This document shows, piece after piece, positions 8,631 through 16,355 of a DNA stretch of 64,000 bases. The position numbers were made by a program, and so were the translations under genes. Under the pieces are notes generated by a model. The model was not told the origin of the DNA. It did not search any database and saw nothing but the letters and a program-made list of their open reading frames with translations. Position 1 is the first letter of the stretch. Every line of letters begins with the position of its first letter. Source of the stretch: Nitrospira lenta (GTDB lineage Bacteria > Nitrospirota > Nitrospiria > Nitrospirales > Nitrospiraceae); contig NZ_OUNR01000001.1 in the NCBI RefSeq assembly GCF_900403705.1, forward strand, positions 868,001 to 932,000, written 5' to 3'.

Positions 8631-9602
8631 CTAATTACTTTCTTCCGCCGGAGCCGCATCTTTTAACGAACGGCCCGTATGGGCGATAAAGACATCGTCC
8701 AACCGGGGACGGTGATAGTCAATAAAATCGAGGCGACAGTCCAGCTTGTTCGCCGCCTCTAAAATGGCCGGAAGCGCTTTTTCAGCGGACTCCACGCGAA
8801 TATCGAGGCCGGTAGCCGTCGCATTTACGGTGCGAATGGCCGGCTGCCCATTGAGCGCGGAAGCCAAGGCGCCAAGCCGCGCGGTTTCCTTGATCGTGAG
8901 TGACACGATGTCGCCGCCGAGCGCCACTTTCAGTTCGGCCGGAGAGCCGATCGTTTTCACCTTGCCGCAATCGATGATCGCGAGGCGATCGCACAATTGA
9001 TCGGCTTCGTCGAGATAGTTGGTCGTCATGACCACCGTCATGCCCCGCGCTTTGAGCATCCGGATATAGTCCCAGATCCGCAGCCGGCTCTGCACGTCCA
9101 ACCCCAAGGTCGGCTCATCCAAAAAGAGAATCTTCGGGTTCGGCAGCAGACCGCAGGCAATATCGAGCTTCCGCTTCATGCCGCCCGAATAAGTCTTCGC
9201 CGGGCGATCCGCATGCTCTTCAAGTTCGACCAGCTTAAGCAGCTCGGCAATCCGCTTTGTGGCTTCTTCCTTCGTCAGATGGTAGAGCGCCCCCAGCAAT
9301 TCGAGATGCTCGCGCCCGGTGAGGAATCGGTCGATGGCCCGCTCCTGCGGCACATAGCCGAACAGCGTCCGCACCAGATCCGCCTCGCGCACCGTATCGT
9401 GCCCGAGCACCGTGGCGGTGCCGGATGTCGGATGCAGCAGCGTGATGAGCGTGCGCAGCGTCGTGCTTTTCCCGGCGCCGTTCGGCCCCAGCAAGCCGAA
9501 GATTTCGCCGGCATACACCTGAAAAGAAAGATCGTCGACCGCTTTATGGCCGTCGTAGCTCTTACAGAGCCGATTCACATCAATCGCAATTGTCCGGTCC
9601 AT
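8631..9602 (-). CDS. ABC transporter ATP-binding protein (DrrA type)
   Basis: About 323 residues. Walker A GPNGAGKST, signature TYSGGMKRKLDIA, Walker B ILFLDEPTLGLD and the H-loop-like TTNYLDEAD are all present. The C-terminal about 100 residues form the extension seen in DrrA-type exporters. The chosen ATG overlaps the TAA of the LON-domain gene (TAATG), so the three genes LON-domain protein, ATPase and permease are one coupled operon. The substrate of the exporter is not evident. Confidence 0.92.
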   Translation of the reverse strand: MDRTIAIDVNRLCKSYDGHKAVDDLSFQVYAGEIFGLLGPNGAGKSTTLRTLITLLHPTSGTATVLGHDTVREADLVRTLFGYVPQERAIDRFLTGREHLELLGALYHLTKEEATKRIAELLKLVELEEHADRPAKTYSGGMKRKLDIACGLLPNPKILFLDEPTLGLDVQSRLRIWDYIRMLKARGMTVVMTTNYLDEADQLCDRLAIIDCGKVKTIGSPAELKVALGGDIVSLTIKETARLGALASALNGQPAIRTVNATATGLDIRVESAEKALPAILEAANKLDCRLDFIDYHRPRLDDVFIAHTGRSLKDAAPAEESN

Positions 9603-10291
9603 TACCCCCAACCCTTCGCGCCTTGTTGATCATGCACCATGAACTGGATCAGGTCGCTCAGACGACGCGCCCGCTGGTGGAGACCTTCGGCTTCTATAAG
9701 AAATTGTTTTTCCAATGGTGTGCAGTCCAAATACGTCGAGAGCGTATTGACGAGGACTTCGTCTTTCACCTCGTCGCGGAACAATCCTTCCCACGTCGCC
9801 GCATCTTCCCGCGCACGCAGGTATTTCTCCAACACCTTCATCAGGGCCTGGCGCACTTCCGGGGCCAGCGACGGCTCGACAGCCGCCTTCTTCAAGGCCA
9901 CCCGGGCCTCCCGATAGGGCTTCTCAAAAAACTCTTCTTGAATTTCGTACCGCTCCAACCCCTGGAGCAGGATATTCGACCGACCGTCCGGCAATGGCTC
10001 CACGCTGAGAAGACGCCCCACACAGCCGATCGGATAAATCGCCGGATGGCCGTAGTAATCCGTCTCCCACCCTTCCTTCAGCAGGGCCATCGCGACACAC
10101 TGTCCGCCCGCCGCGGCGTCTGCCACCATCTGGCGATAGCGCGGCTCAAAAATATGGAGCGGCAGATACGTCTTCGGGAAAAAGACCACGTTGGGCAACG
10201 CAAACACCGGAACACGTTCCGGAATGATGAACGGGACGGCGTTGTCGTAGGGGTCTCTCGTGGGTTGGTCGCGCTCGCGATCAATCTGCAT
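9602..10291 (-). CDS. LON peptidase N-terminal (substrate-binding) domain protein
   Basis: 229 residues. Consists only of the substrate-binding N domain of Lon: VPVFALPNVVFFPKTYLPLHIFEPRYRQMV near residues 30-55, GCVGRLLSVEPLPDGRSNILLQG near 90-112, and a helical C-terminus. The ATPase and protease parts of Lon are absent. Stand-alone LON domains occur in many bacteria and have no firmly known job. First gene of the operon with the ABC exporter. Confidence 0.88.
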   Translation of the reverse strand: MQIDRERDQPTRDPYDNAVPFIIPERVPVFALPNVVFFPKTYLPLHIFEPRYRQMVADAAAGGQCVAMALLKEGWETDYYGHPAIYPIGCVGRLLSVEPLPDGRSNILLQGLERYEIQEEFFEKPYREARVALKKAAVEPSLAPEVRQALMKVLEKYLRAREDAATWEGLFRDEVKDEVLVNTLSTYLDCTPLEKQFLIEAEGLHQRARRLSDLIQFMVHDQQGAKGWG

Positions 10292-10453
10292 GACTCACGA
10301 TAGCCGAGAGTTGTGAAAATTGTCAACGCCGGGACCGGCGCTCATCTGCATGCGAGACAGCGCGAAAGGCCTCACCAATACTGGTGATTTGTGCGCGATC
10401 TTTCTCGCATGCTATAAGCCGCACGAGGACCGACATTGCCCTGATCGTGAGCC

Positions 10454-11614
10454 ATGATATCCCTTACCATTCATCTCGCAAGACGGCTGAAGCGAATCGC
10501 ACTCACCGGACTCTGCTTGCTCCCCGTGCTCACAGGTGGAGCGTTGGGAGCACCGGCCGATCCGCCAACTACTTCGTTTCGCCTGGCGCAAGAGGGCTAT
10601 CTGTACGAGTTTCCACGCGACCACGGCTCGCATGACGCCTTCCGCACCGAATGGTGGTACTACACCGGCCACCTAGAAACCGCCGAGGGCCGGCGATTCG
10701 GATTTGAACTCACGTTCTTTCGCCGCGCGATTGCGCCCGATCAAGTCGAAACGCGCCCCTCCCGTTGGTCAGTCGATCAGCTCTATCTGGCTCATCTCGC
10801 CGTCACGGACATCACGGGCAAGCGCTTCCACTTTCACGATCGCATCAGCCGCGCCGGTTTAGGCAAGGCGGGAGCCGACCCCACTCATCTGCACGTCTGG
10901 CTCGATCAATGGCGCGCAGAATCGTCCGATGGGGCTGGCGATCAGCAGAAGCTCGAGGCCAAGGCCGATGGCGTCGCGCTTTCTCTGACGCTCGATCCCG
11001 CCAAACCGCCGGTCGTGCATGGAGAGCGAGGGATCAGCAAAAAAGGAGCGGCAGCGGGACAAGCGTCACACTACTATTCATTCACCAACCTCGCGACAGC
11101 GGGCAATTTGACAATCGGCACCGAAACCTACCGCGTCACCGGCACCAGTTGGATGGATCATGAATTTGGCTCAGCGGACTTAAGCGCAGACCTCGCCGGG
11201 TGGGATTGGTTCAGCATTCAACTCGCCGACAAGCGTGAACTCATGGTCTATCGCCTCCGTCATACCGATGGATCATCAGACCCCGCCTCCAGCGGAACGC
11301 TCGTCTTAGCAGACGGTCGCACACAGCACCTGTCGGCCACCGACATCCAATTGACCCCGCTCGATACCTGGACCAGTCCAACGAGCAAAGCCACCTATCC
11401 CGGCCGCTGGCAGCTTTCTATTCCCTCACTCGGACTTGTGCTGAATCTGACCCCGCTCCTGGCCGATCAGGAATTGCGCACGACACGCAGCACACAGGTG
11501 ACCTACTGGGAAGGGGCGGTCGATGTGACGGGAACGGAGCAGGGAAAGCCCCTCAACGGCCGGGGCTATATCGAAATGACAGGCTACGCGGAGCGGATCA
11601 AACAGAAGCTGTAA
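10454..11614 (+). CDS. secreted lipocalin-like/carotenoid 1,2-hydratase family protein (AttH-like)
   Basis: 386 residues with a signal peptide (RIALTGLCLLPVLTGGALG). The mature protein has the hallmarks of the AttH/CrtC-type double lipocalin family: FPRDHGSHDAFRTEWWYYTGHLE, then HYYSFTNLATAGNL, TGTSWMDHEFGS and WDWFSIQL. The WWYYTG and DHE.G motifs define the family. Members include carotenoid 1,2-hydratases and predicted secreted hydrolases; AttH homologues often sit beside ABC exporters, but here no such genes are adjacent on this strand. Periplasmic location inferred. Exact reaction unknown. Confidence 0.85.
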   Translation: MISLTIHLARRLKRIALTGLCLLPVLTGGALGAPADPPTTSFRLAQEGYLYEFPRDHGSHDAFRTEWWYYTGHLETAEGRRFGFELTFFRRAIAPDQVETRPSRWSVDQLYLAHLAVTDITGKRFHFHDRISRAGLGKAGADPTHLHVWLDQWRAESSDGAGDQQKLEAKADGVALSLTLDPAKPPVVHGERGISKKGAAAGQASHYYSFTNLATAGNLTIGTETYRVTGTSWMDHEFGSADLSADLAGWDWFSIQLADKRELMVYRLRHTDGSSDPASSGTLVLADGRTQHLSATDIQLTPLDTWTSPTSKATYPGRWQLSIPSLGLVLNLTPLLADQELRTTRSTQVTYWEGAVDVTGTEQGKPLNGRGYIEMTGYAERIKQKL

Positions 11615-11627
11615 GCAGCAGGTCGGG

Positions 11628-11829
11628 TCAGTCCTCGGTCATCCGATCCACCACACGATCCCATTCTTTGATCGCCGGCTTCACATGGTGTTCAAGATGG
11701 GTCAGTGCGGCATACAGCCGCCCCTCATATTCTTCTCGCTTGGCGCTTGTCGTGGGAAGGGGCTTGAGAAGCGCCGTCAGTCCTTGGATCTCCTCGATCG
11801 CCTCAAGCAGTTCCTCAATGAAGTTACAC
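11628..11829 (-). pseudogene. 3' remnant of a truncated hypothetical gene
   Basis: An open frame on the minus strand that ends with TGA at 11628 encodes about 65 residues (CNFIEELLEAIEEIQ ... EHHVKPAIKEWDRVVDRMTED). The charged, helical sequence looks like the C-terminal part of a small protein. No start codon is found at the expected place. Further upstream the frame runs into the 3' end of the hydrolase gene, where GC content drops. I read this as a gene cut when the accessory island arrived, although an unusual start cannot be excluded. Confidence 0.5.
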
Positions 11830-12642
11830 TCATTTGACCTGAGTACTACTTGATTGCTTTAACAGAGCCTCGCGTATAGCGGAGATAACCGCCTCAGGCT
11901 TTTCTAATGGAATGCCATGTCCGCTATCTACCCATATTTGTTTAGAGCCGGGGTAAAACCGGGCGACGTCCTTACGTTTTGCGTTTGCATCATCCGCCAA
12001 CGGTGATCTTTCTTTCATCGGCTCAGATGCGCTTAGAACGAACACCGGTTTGTTTAGCAAGGTTGGAAAACGGAGAAGCTGCTCGCCAGTTTGAGGAAGC
12101 AGGTCGAGTTCTTCCTTAGCCGTACCTGTCACTAAAACGCCAAGTAAACCTTGAACCAAGAATGACTGCCTATCCAAGGAACCTTCGCCCTCAAGTTGCT
12201 TGGGGTGAGTAGAGTCGACGAGAATAAGCGCGCTCACTTCATCTGGGTAGCGTCGGGCAAAAAGCTGCATGTACAAACCGCCCAGTGAGTGCCCCACCAG
12301 AATGTAGGGCGGGTTCACACCTTTGCTTCGAAGTAGCATTCGCAGTTCATCCACTATGTGCAACCCGTCACGGGGCGTTGATACGGGATCGCTGCTCCCA
12401 TAACCAGAACGGTTGTAGGCGAATGTCGTGGTGTCTTTTGAGATTTCCGGTATTACTTTTTTCCACCACTCCATTCTTCCACCCAGTCCGTTTTCAAAAA
12501 CAACGGGGACGGTGCCATGCTGAGTCAGTGCGAACTCGGTATGGCGATCATTGATTTTCTCTGTAGTTGAATTGGGCAGTGATGCGCAACTAGTGAGCAA
12601 CGCCACCAATAGAACGGCAATGCCTTGTATGACCGTTTTCAT
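11830..12642 (-). CDS. alpha/beta hydrolase lipoprotein
   Basis: About 270 residues from the ATG at 12642. Lipoprotein signal: a hydrophobic stretch ending LLVALLTSCAS, so Cys would be lipidated. The alpha/beta hydrolase fold is clear: ENGLGG (oxyanion region), GHSLGGLYMQLFARRYP with the nucleophile Ser, LVDSTHP, and the final WVDSGHGIPLEKPE with the catalytic His. Substrate unknown. GC content is clearly lower than in flanking genes, and this is the first gene inside the accessory island. No partner gene is implied. Confidence 0.85.
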   Translation of the reverse strand: MKTVIQGIAVLLVALLTSCASLPNSTTEKINDRHTEFALTQHGTVPVVFENGLGGRMEWWKKVIPEISKDTTTFAYNRSGYGSSDPVSTPRDGLHIVDELRMLLRSKGVNPPYILVGHSLGGLYMQLFARRYPDEVSALILVDSTHPKQLEGEGSLDRQSFLVQGLLGVLVTGTAKEELDLLPQTGEQLLRFPTLLNKPVFVLSASEPMKERSPLADDANAKRKDVARFYPGSKQIWVDSGHGIPLEKPEAVISAIREALLKQSSSTQVK

Positions 12643-12678
12643 GATTCGGCCTCGCCATCTCATGTTAACAAGAGCAAC

Positions 12679-12694
12679 GGGGGCTGCCCCTTAA
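12679..12694. repeat. short palindrome, GGGG-CTG-CCCCTTAA type
   Basis: Lies between the hydrolase and the antitoxin gene. The same TTAAGGGG-spacer-CCCC design recurs at 14183-14198 and 15706-15725, always in gaps between the island's genes. In the third case it forms the loop end of an attC-like hairpin. Confidence 0.5.
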
Positions 12695-12706
12695 ATTATC
12701 CTACTT

Positions 12707-12991
12707 CTACACCGCAAGCTTGGCGACACGAAGTTCTTTGCGGCGCTGCTCGGCATGCCACAGGTCATACTGGGTTTGCTGATTGAGCCAGCTCGCAGAC
12801 GATGTGCCGAACGCCATCGACAGGCGAACCGCCATCTCGGGACTAATCCCCGCTCGACCATTTAGAATGGCAGAAAGGGGTTTTCTGCTGATACCCAACG
12901 CCTGGGCAGCCTGCGTGACACTCAAACTGAGCGGCTCTAAACACAAGTGCTTAATGATGGTCCCTGGGTGAGGGGGATTGTGCATTCGCAT
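12707..12991 (-). CDS. higA: HigA-family antitoxin (XRE-type)
   Basis: 94 residues. Opens with the HigA hallmark [18 protein letters not shown], followed by a helix-turn-helix ([35 protein letters not shown]). Family role: binds and neutralises the HigB mRNA interferase and represses its own operon. AAGG lies about seven bases before the chosen ATG. Located 12 bases downstream of the toxin gene, in the order toxin then antitoxin that is usual for higBA. Confidence 0.9.
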   Translation of the reverse strand: MRMHNPPHPGTIIKHLCLEPLSLSVTQAAQALGISRKPLSAILNGRAGISPEMAVRLSMAFGTSSASWLNQQTQYDLWHAEQRRKELRVAKLAV

Positions 12992-13003
12992 AGAGTAACC
13001 TTG

Positions 13004-13282
13004 TCAGTGATAATCCTCGTAATCGACTGCCTCTGCGTCCTTACCGACAAACCGAAACGTGAGCCGCCAGTCTCCACTGACTGACACAGCCCAGGTACCT
13101 TTTCTGTCACCCTTGAGCGGATGAAGGTCTAACCCTGGCAGCACCATATCCCGTGGCGAAGTGGCCGCGTTCAATTGGGCTAGGATAAGGCACACCCGCT
13201 CCGCATGTTGGGCCTGGATACCCGACTTACTCCCGGTCTCGAAGAACCGGCCCAAGCCTTTATGCTTAAAGCTTCGGATCAC
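13004..13282 (-). CDS. higB: HigB-family toxin (RelE-like mRNA interferase)
   Basis: 92 residues from a GTG at 13282. The normal HigB start (IRSFKHKGLGRFFETG) begins right after this codon, and longer upstream readings have no family support. Other family blocks: ILAQLNAATSPRDMVLPGLDLHPLKGDRKGTWAVSVSGDWRLTFRF, ending in DYEDYH. Family role: ribosome-dependent or free mRNA cleavage under stress, neutralised by HigA. Toxin comes first, antitoxin second. All recognisable HigB core positions are kept, so it looks intact. Confidence 0.88.
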   Translation of the reverse strand: MIRSFKHKGLGRFFETGSKSGIQAQHAERVCLILAQLNAATSPRDMVLPGLDLHPLKGDRKGTWAVSVSGDWRLTFRFVGKDAEAVDYEDYH

Positions 13283-13666
13283 GCGACGTACTGCAACCCA
13301 TTGCGTTACGATACTCAAGTTGCTGGAAGAGCGCGTTGACACGAAACGGCAATGGTCATGTCCTTATCACAACCACATCTTCCCCTTGCAGGATAGGGGG
13401 GGCATTACTGTTGACTAGATCTGATTGATCGCCCGAGGCGACACCACTGGCAAACTCAGCCGGCGCTTTCAAAGACCAGCTGGAGCACCTTCTTAGCCAA
13501 TGTGCTTATGTTCGGTGTGAGCACCGGGCCAATGCCAACCATAAAACTCAAAAGTCCCAGAATAGGGACATTCTGATTTTCGGAGAGATCCTGATCAACT
13601 CACACTACTAGAAAACCACAATATCCCCGTTTCCTCCGCTGACTCTTTGCTTGAACCGATTATCCA
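13283..13666. other. gene-poor stretch inside the island
   Basis: Upstream of higB and downstream of the frameshifted gene. Holds the probable promoter of the higBA pair and the short open remnant at 13456-13599. No clear attC-like core sites or other genes were found here. Confidence 0.4.
13456..13599 (-). pseudogene. possible gene remnant, 47 codons, hydrophobic
   Basis: Open frame ending with TGA at 13456, reading SENQNVPILGLLSFMVGIG, then a short polar tail ending VLQLVFESAG. It has one likely membrane helix and no good start codon at its upstream end, which is bounded by a TGA at 13600. Could be the tail of a broken membrane-protein gene, or chance. Not assigned to a family. Confidence 0.25.
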
Positions 13667-14089
13667 TTATGCATCAGCATATGCCTTGAGCAGTTCATCA
13701 TGCTTATTGCGGGATGAGATATGAACCAACACTGTGCGCCCGAGTTTAACGGTGGGATGAAATGCAATGTTCTTGGAAAACCAAAACACTTCTTCCATCG
13801 GCTCGCTTTCATGCCAAGTCGTCATAACAAACTCACTGGCTGGGATTTCAGCAGGCTCGAACTGTTCTATATTTGCGAGATCTACTGAATCATTCCAGGA
13901 GCTGCAATTCTCCCCCCCAAGCCATCATATAGAGACAACCGGATGGACCAACCAATCACTTATTGAGGATTGCCATTCTGGCGATACGGCACTTTCAATG
14001 ATGACCACTGCCCGAAAGGGTTCGGACATCCCGATTGTCGGCGGGGTGGTTCCCGGCTCAATTTGGACGTACTCGATGCTCTCGGTCAT
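13667..14089 (-). pseudogene. frameshifted hypothetical gene (DUF7684-like by recall)
   Basis: Starts with ATG at 14089 (MTESIEYVQIEPGTTPP) and ends with TAA at 13667 (LLKAYADA), but TGA at 13925-13927 interrupts it. Around the stop, a second frame reads SGCLYMMAWGG and then returns to the first frame as ENCSSWNDSVDLANIEQFEP at a run of seven G. A one-base loss near the WLVH codons and one extra G in the run would explain both shifts. The repaired protein would have about 140 residues. The family assignment is memory-based and uncertain; the double frameshift is directly visible. Confidence 0.6.
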
Positions 14090-14182
14090 GATGCATAACC
14101 GATAAATCTGTTAAACAAAAAATGCAGGGGCAGTCCTTTCAGTTTACTCAAAACTAATTCACCCACGCCATATCCGACAAAA

Positions 14183-14198
14183 TTAAGGGGTCTGCCCC
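14183..14198. repeat. short palindrome, TTAAGGGG-TCTG-CCCC type
   Basis: Second of three related GGGG/CCCC palindromes in the island; see 12679 and 15706. It coincides with the stop codon of the doubtful small frame at 14183-14353. Confidence 0.5.
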
Positions 14199-14353
14199 GT
14201 GAATTCAGCTCCGTGTGGGATGTCGCTCAGCACAAGCTGCCGACGCTGAAAACAACTGTGACCCGCATACTGAACCAGGCACACTGACACGGCCAACAAG
14301 CCCCACGAGGCAACCCCGAGATCTGCCTCGTACATCTCGCTGAACCAGCCCAT
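14183..14353 (-). CDS. doubtful small membrane protein
   Basis: 56 codons from ATG at 14353 to TAA, reading MGWFSEMYEADLGVASWGLL and a following hydrophobic segment (AVSVCLVQYAG). One possible transmembrane helix. No strong ribosome site and no recognised family. It lies directly after the SIMPL-like gene on the same strand, so it may be a chance frame in the spacer. Confidence 0.25.
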   Translation of the reverse strand: MGWFSEMYEADLGVASWGLLAVSVCLVQYAGHSCFQRRQLVLSDIPHGAEFTGQTP

Positions 14354-14368
14354 GGCTCGATGTCGGTC

Positions 14369-15061
14369 CTATTGAACCATGGTCATTGCTAGCTCATAGT
14401 TCAGAAACAGATCCACGCGCAACTCGTCAGCTTGTCGCACGAAGACAGGGCTTTCAAGCCCTGAGATCGTGACCTTCGCCGTGGGCCCGAGAGCAGATTT
14501 CGTCTTAACCATCTCAACGGCAATATTCTTAAGAAGCGCATCTCGGTACTGTTCTGGATTGTCTACCGCCAACTGCATGTGGCCGAAGTCGATTTTCGCG
14601 TCGTCAGGCAGGCGCACGCCTTTGATAAATTCATTGATGGCTGTCGCGCACCGAAAAACATCCTTGTCACAACTACCAAGAGGCGACAGGATATGAAGAT
14701 GGGCCTGCGACATCCCGCCATAACCACCGGATGAAAAGCTTTGGAGTTTTTTCGCAGGATGCGCAGAAAGCGCCACTGGGCCAACATGCACGTGAATCCC
14801 CTTGCTCGCGGCAGCCATCCTGACTATCGCCGCTTTGGCTTGAGCAATGATGTTGAATTGTTTCGCGGTGTCTTTGTGATCACCTTGAATCGTCAGTGGC
14901 ATGGACACATAGTCGGCTTCCATGCGAATAGCCGCAGACACCGACGGACGATCGGAGTAGGCAAATACAACGAGGGAGCTTGAGCTGAAACTGTCATCAG
15001 CATGCACACTCGCTACAACGAGTACGCTCGCCAGAGCGCCTGCGATGAGTCCCCAAAACAT
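14369..15061 (-). CDS. secreted SIMPL/DUF541-like protein
   Basis: 230 residues from ATG at 15061, chosen because AAAGGGGG lies just before it. Signal peptide MFWGLIAGALASVLVVASVHA. The mature part (ADYVSMPLTIQGDHKDTAKQ, later ISGLESPVFVRQADELRVDL) resembles the SIMPL (DUF541) fold, in which a first segment about residues 50-80 states the conserved signature of repeated strands and an Ala-rich helix. Periplasmic or surface location likely. No function known for this member. Lower GC than the chromosome around it. Confidence 0.55.
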   Translation of the reverse strand: MFWGLIAGALASVLVVASVHADDSFSSSSLVVFAYSDRPSVSAAIRMEADYVSMPLTIQGDHKDTAKQFNIIAQAKAAIVRMAAASKGIHVHVGPVALSAHPAKKLQSFSSGGYGGMSQAHLHILSPLGSCDKDVFRCATAINEFIKGVRLPDDAKIDFGHMQLAVDNPEQYRDALLKNIAVEMVKTKSALGPTAKVTISGLESPVFVRQADELRVDLFLNYELAMTMVQ

Positions 15062-15126
15062 ACAGCCCCCTTTCATTAATATTTGCTACGCGGCCTGGAG
15101 CACGAATTCGACCTTAACCCAACGGC

Positions 15127-15211
15127 GCTAACCGGCCACCACCGCGCAACGCGTGAGAGAAATCCAACAACGCAGCTGTTGGACGGTTCGTGTTCAGTAC
15201 CTAGTTAGGGC
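15127..15211 (-). repeat. attC-like recombination site
   Basis: 85 bases on the minus strand from GCCCTAAC, which contains the TAA stop of the gene above, to GGTTAGC. Between them lies an internal inverted repeat TCCAAC/GTTGGA. Integron attC sites have RYYYAAC at one end and GTTRRRY at the other, with an imperfect hairpin. The left core departs from consensus at one position and the right core at one or two. Confidence 0.4.
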
Positions 15212-15624
15212 ACACTCTTGATGAACTCGAAGACTTCGCAGTGATTCCATGCCAACGCACTCCTACCTTCATCAGGAAACACAAAGGCGTCATCACTCGA
15301 AGGATAGCAAAAGTCGTCCCAGTACGCGACGAAGGTCTGCCAGGGCAAAGAGATTGCGGTTTCGCGACTCCATACGACGAGTACGCGAGCGCTCGCGGGG
15401 ATGGGCAATGCCCCCAGCCAAGCCCGCGTGGCTTCTGGATCTTCAAGAGCTTGATGTGAAATGGCAGCAACAGTGCCTCGAGGAAACAACTGTTCGCCGC
15501 GACGATAGAGAGGCTCGGCGTCATGAGTTCGCAGTGGCGCCAGCGATGCGAGAACTTCTGGGGGGAGAGCGGCGTGGGATGCCTGAGTCCATCGCCACGC
15601 TAGCGGAAACTCTTCGATACCCAC
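15205..15624 (-). CDS. hypothetical cassette-type protein
   Basis: 139 residues from a GTG at 15624, preceded by GGGAG at a normal distance. Soluble, rich in Trp and Pro; a notable C-terminal stretch is LPWQTFVAYWDDFCYPSSDD followed by VFPDEGRSALAWNH. No catalytic motif, no signal peptide, no known family recalled. The stop codon TAA lies inside an attC-like core (CCCTAAC) and the start lies 18 bases after another core-like motif, as in integron cassettes. Confidence 0.6.
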   Translation of the reverse strand: MGIEEFPLAWRWTQASHAALPPEVLASLAPLRTHDAEPLYRRGEQLFPRGTVAAISHQALEDPEATRAWLGALPIPASARVLVVWSRETAISLPWQTFVAYWDDFCYPSSDDAFVFPDEGRSALAWNHCEVFEFIKSVP

Positions 15625-15642
15625 GCGATACTCCCCGATTCG

Positions 15643-15770
15643 GTCTAATAATGTTTAGGCAAATCCGCATTGGAAACGGATCTACCCACTTCAGTCCGAG
15701 CTTACAAAGGGGTCTACCCCCTTAAACTCTCTCAACGGGGAAGTGGTTCGCTACAGCGCGCCGGTTAGGT
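15643..15770 (-). repeat. attC-like recombination site
   Basis: 128 bases on the minus strand. Begins with ACCTAAC (15770-15764), an exact RYYYAAC core overlapping the TAA stop of the WapI-like gene, and ends with ATTAGAC at 15649-15643, one base from GTTRRRY. Internal arms CCACTTC and GAAGTGG pair perfectly, and the loop holds AAGGGG/CCCCTT. Size and layout fit an integron attC. Confidence 0.5.
15706..15725. repeat. short palindrome, AAAGGGG-TCTA-CCCCCTTAA type
   Basis: Third member of the GGGG/CCCC palindrome set (12679, 14183). Sits at the tip of the attC-like hairpin at 15643-15770. Confidence 0.5.
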
Positions 15771-16196
15771 CTCCCGCTCTGGAAACTGCAATGCAACCTG
15801 CTCAAGCTCACGAATAGATACTCCCAACTGTGACTGGTCAAACTGCAATTTGAAATGTAAACGATTGCCAATGCCCGGCTGGTCTGAGACCTCCCCGCGA
15901 AGCTCGATGTGCCCCTTGCCATCTCCAACGAGCCGCAAACTTAACTGCTCCTCCATCGTCGTGAAAACTGCCGTGCCGTTCAAAGTCTGGTAAAGCGGTT
16001 GAAGCTGTGCCAAGAACTTGGTTAAGTCGACGGTGATGATGGCAGCTGCCGCTTTGCCGCGAAACCCTCCGGCCTGCACTCGAATCTCGATCCCCAGCCA
16101 GTTGTCATCAAAATATTCGCCGACAGGCGCACGCTCGTAGCCATACACCTCAACCTCGATGCGCTCCTGCTCTGAATGACCGAATGAGAATTTCAT
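15765..16196 (-). CDS. WapI-like immunity-type protein
   Basis: 143 residues, soluble. The pattern VYGYERAPVGEYFDDNWLGI, then GGFRGKAAAAIITVDL, then QLSLRLVGDGKGHIELRGEVSD resembles the WapI immunity family, which protects against WapA-type contact-dependent toxins. This is recall, not a search. No toxin gene is nearby, so an orphan immunity gene or a different role is possible. Flanked by GTTAGGC just before the start and ACCTAAC at the stop, the arrangement of an integron gene cassette. Confidence 0.6.
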   Translation of the reverse strand: MKFSFGHSEQERIEVEVYGYERAPVGEYFDDNWLGIEIRVQAGGFRGKAAAAIITVDLTKFLAQLQPLYQTLNGTAVFTTMEEQLSLRLVGDGKGHIELRGEVSDQPGIGNRLHFKLQFDQSQLGVSIRELEQVALQFPERET

Positions 16197-16209
16197 GTCG
16201 CGTGATGTG

Positions 16210-16216
16210 GCCTAAC
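16210..16216 (-). repeat. GTTRRRY core (GTTAGGC) at island edge
   Basis: Reads GTTAGGC on the minus strand, 13 bases before the ATG of the WapI-like gene. It is an exact match to the attC right-hand core and is preceded by AACATT, as is the degenerate core at 15643-15649. It marks the high-GC boundary of the island. Confidence 0.45.
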
Positions 16217-16355
16217 AATGTTTCGACCGGACTGCATATGAATCGAATCGGCCATTACCTGTCCGCATGACACACCGTCAATGATCGCGAACAATACGCC
16301 ATCATCGACGCTCGTTCAATGCGCTACGTTCTATTCTTCTTTGCTTCCCCTTTCA

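Noticed and set aside
13767-14105. Plus-strand open frame of 112 codons in the island
   Set aside because: The minus strand shows a better, though frameshifted, protein; the plus reading has no ribosome site or family pattern.
11830-16216. Prophage or transposon origin for the island
   Set aside because: No integrase, transposase, capsid or terminal repeat genes; cassette-like sites fit better.
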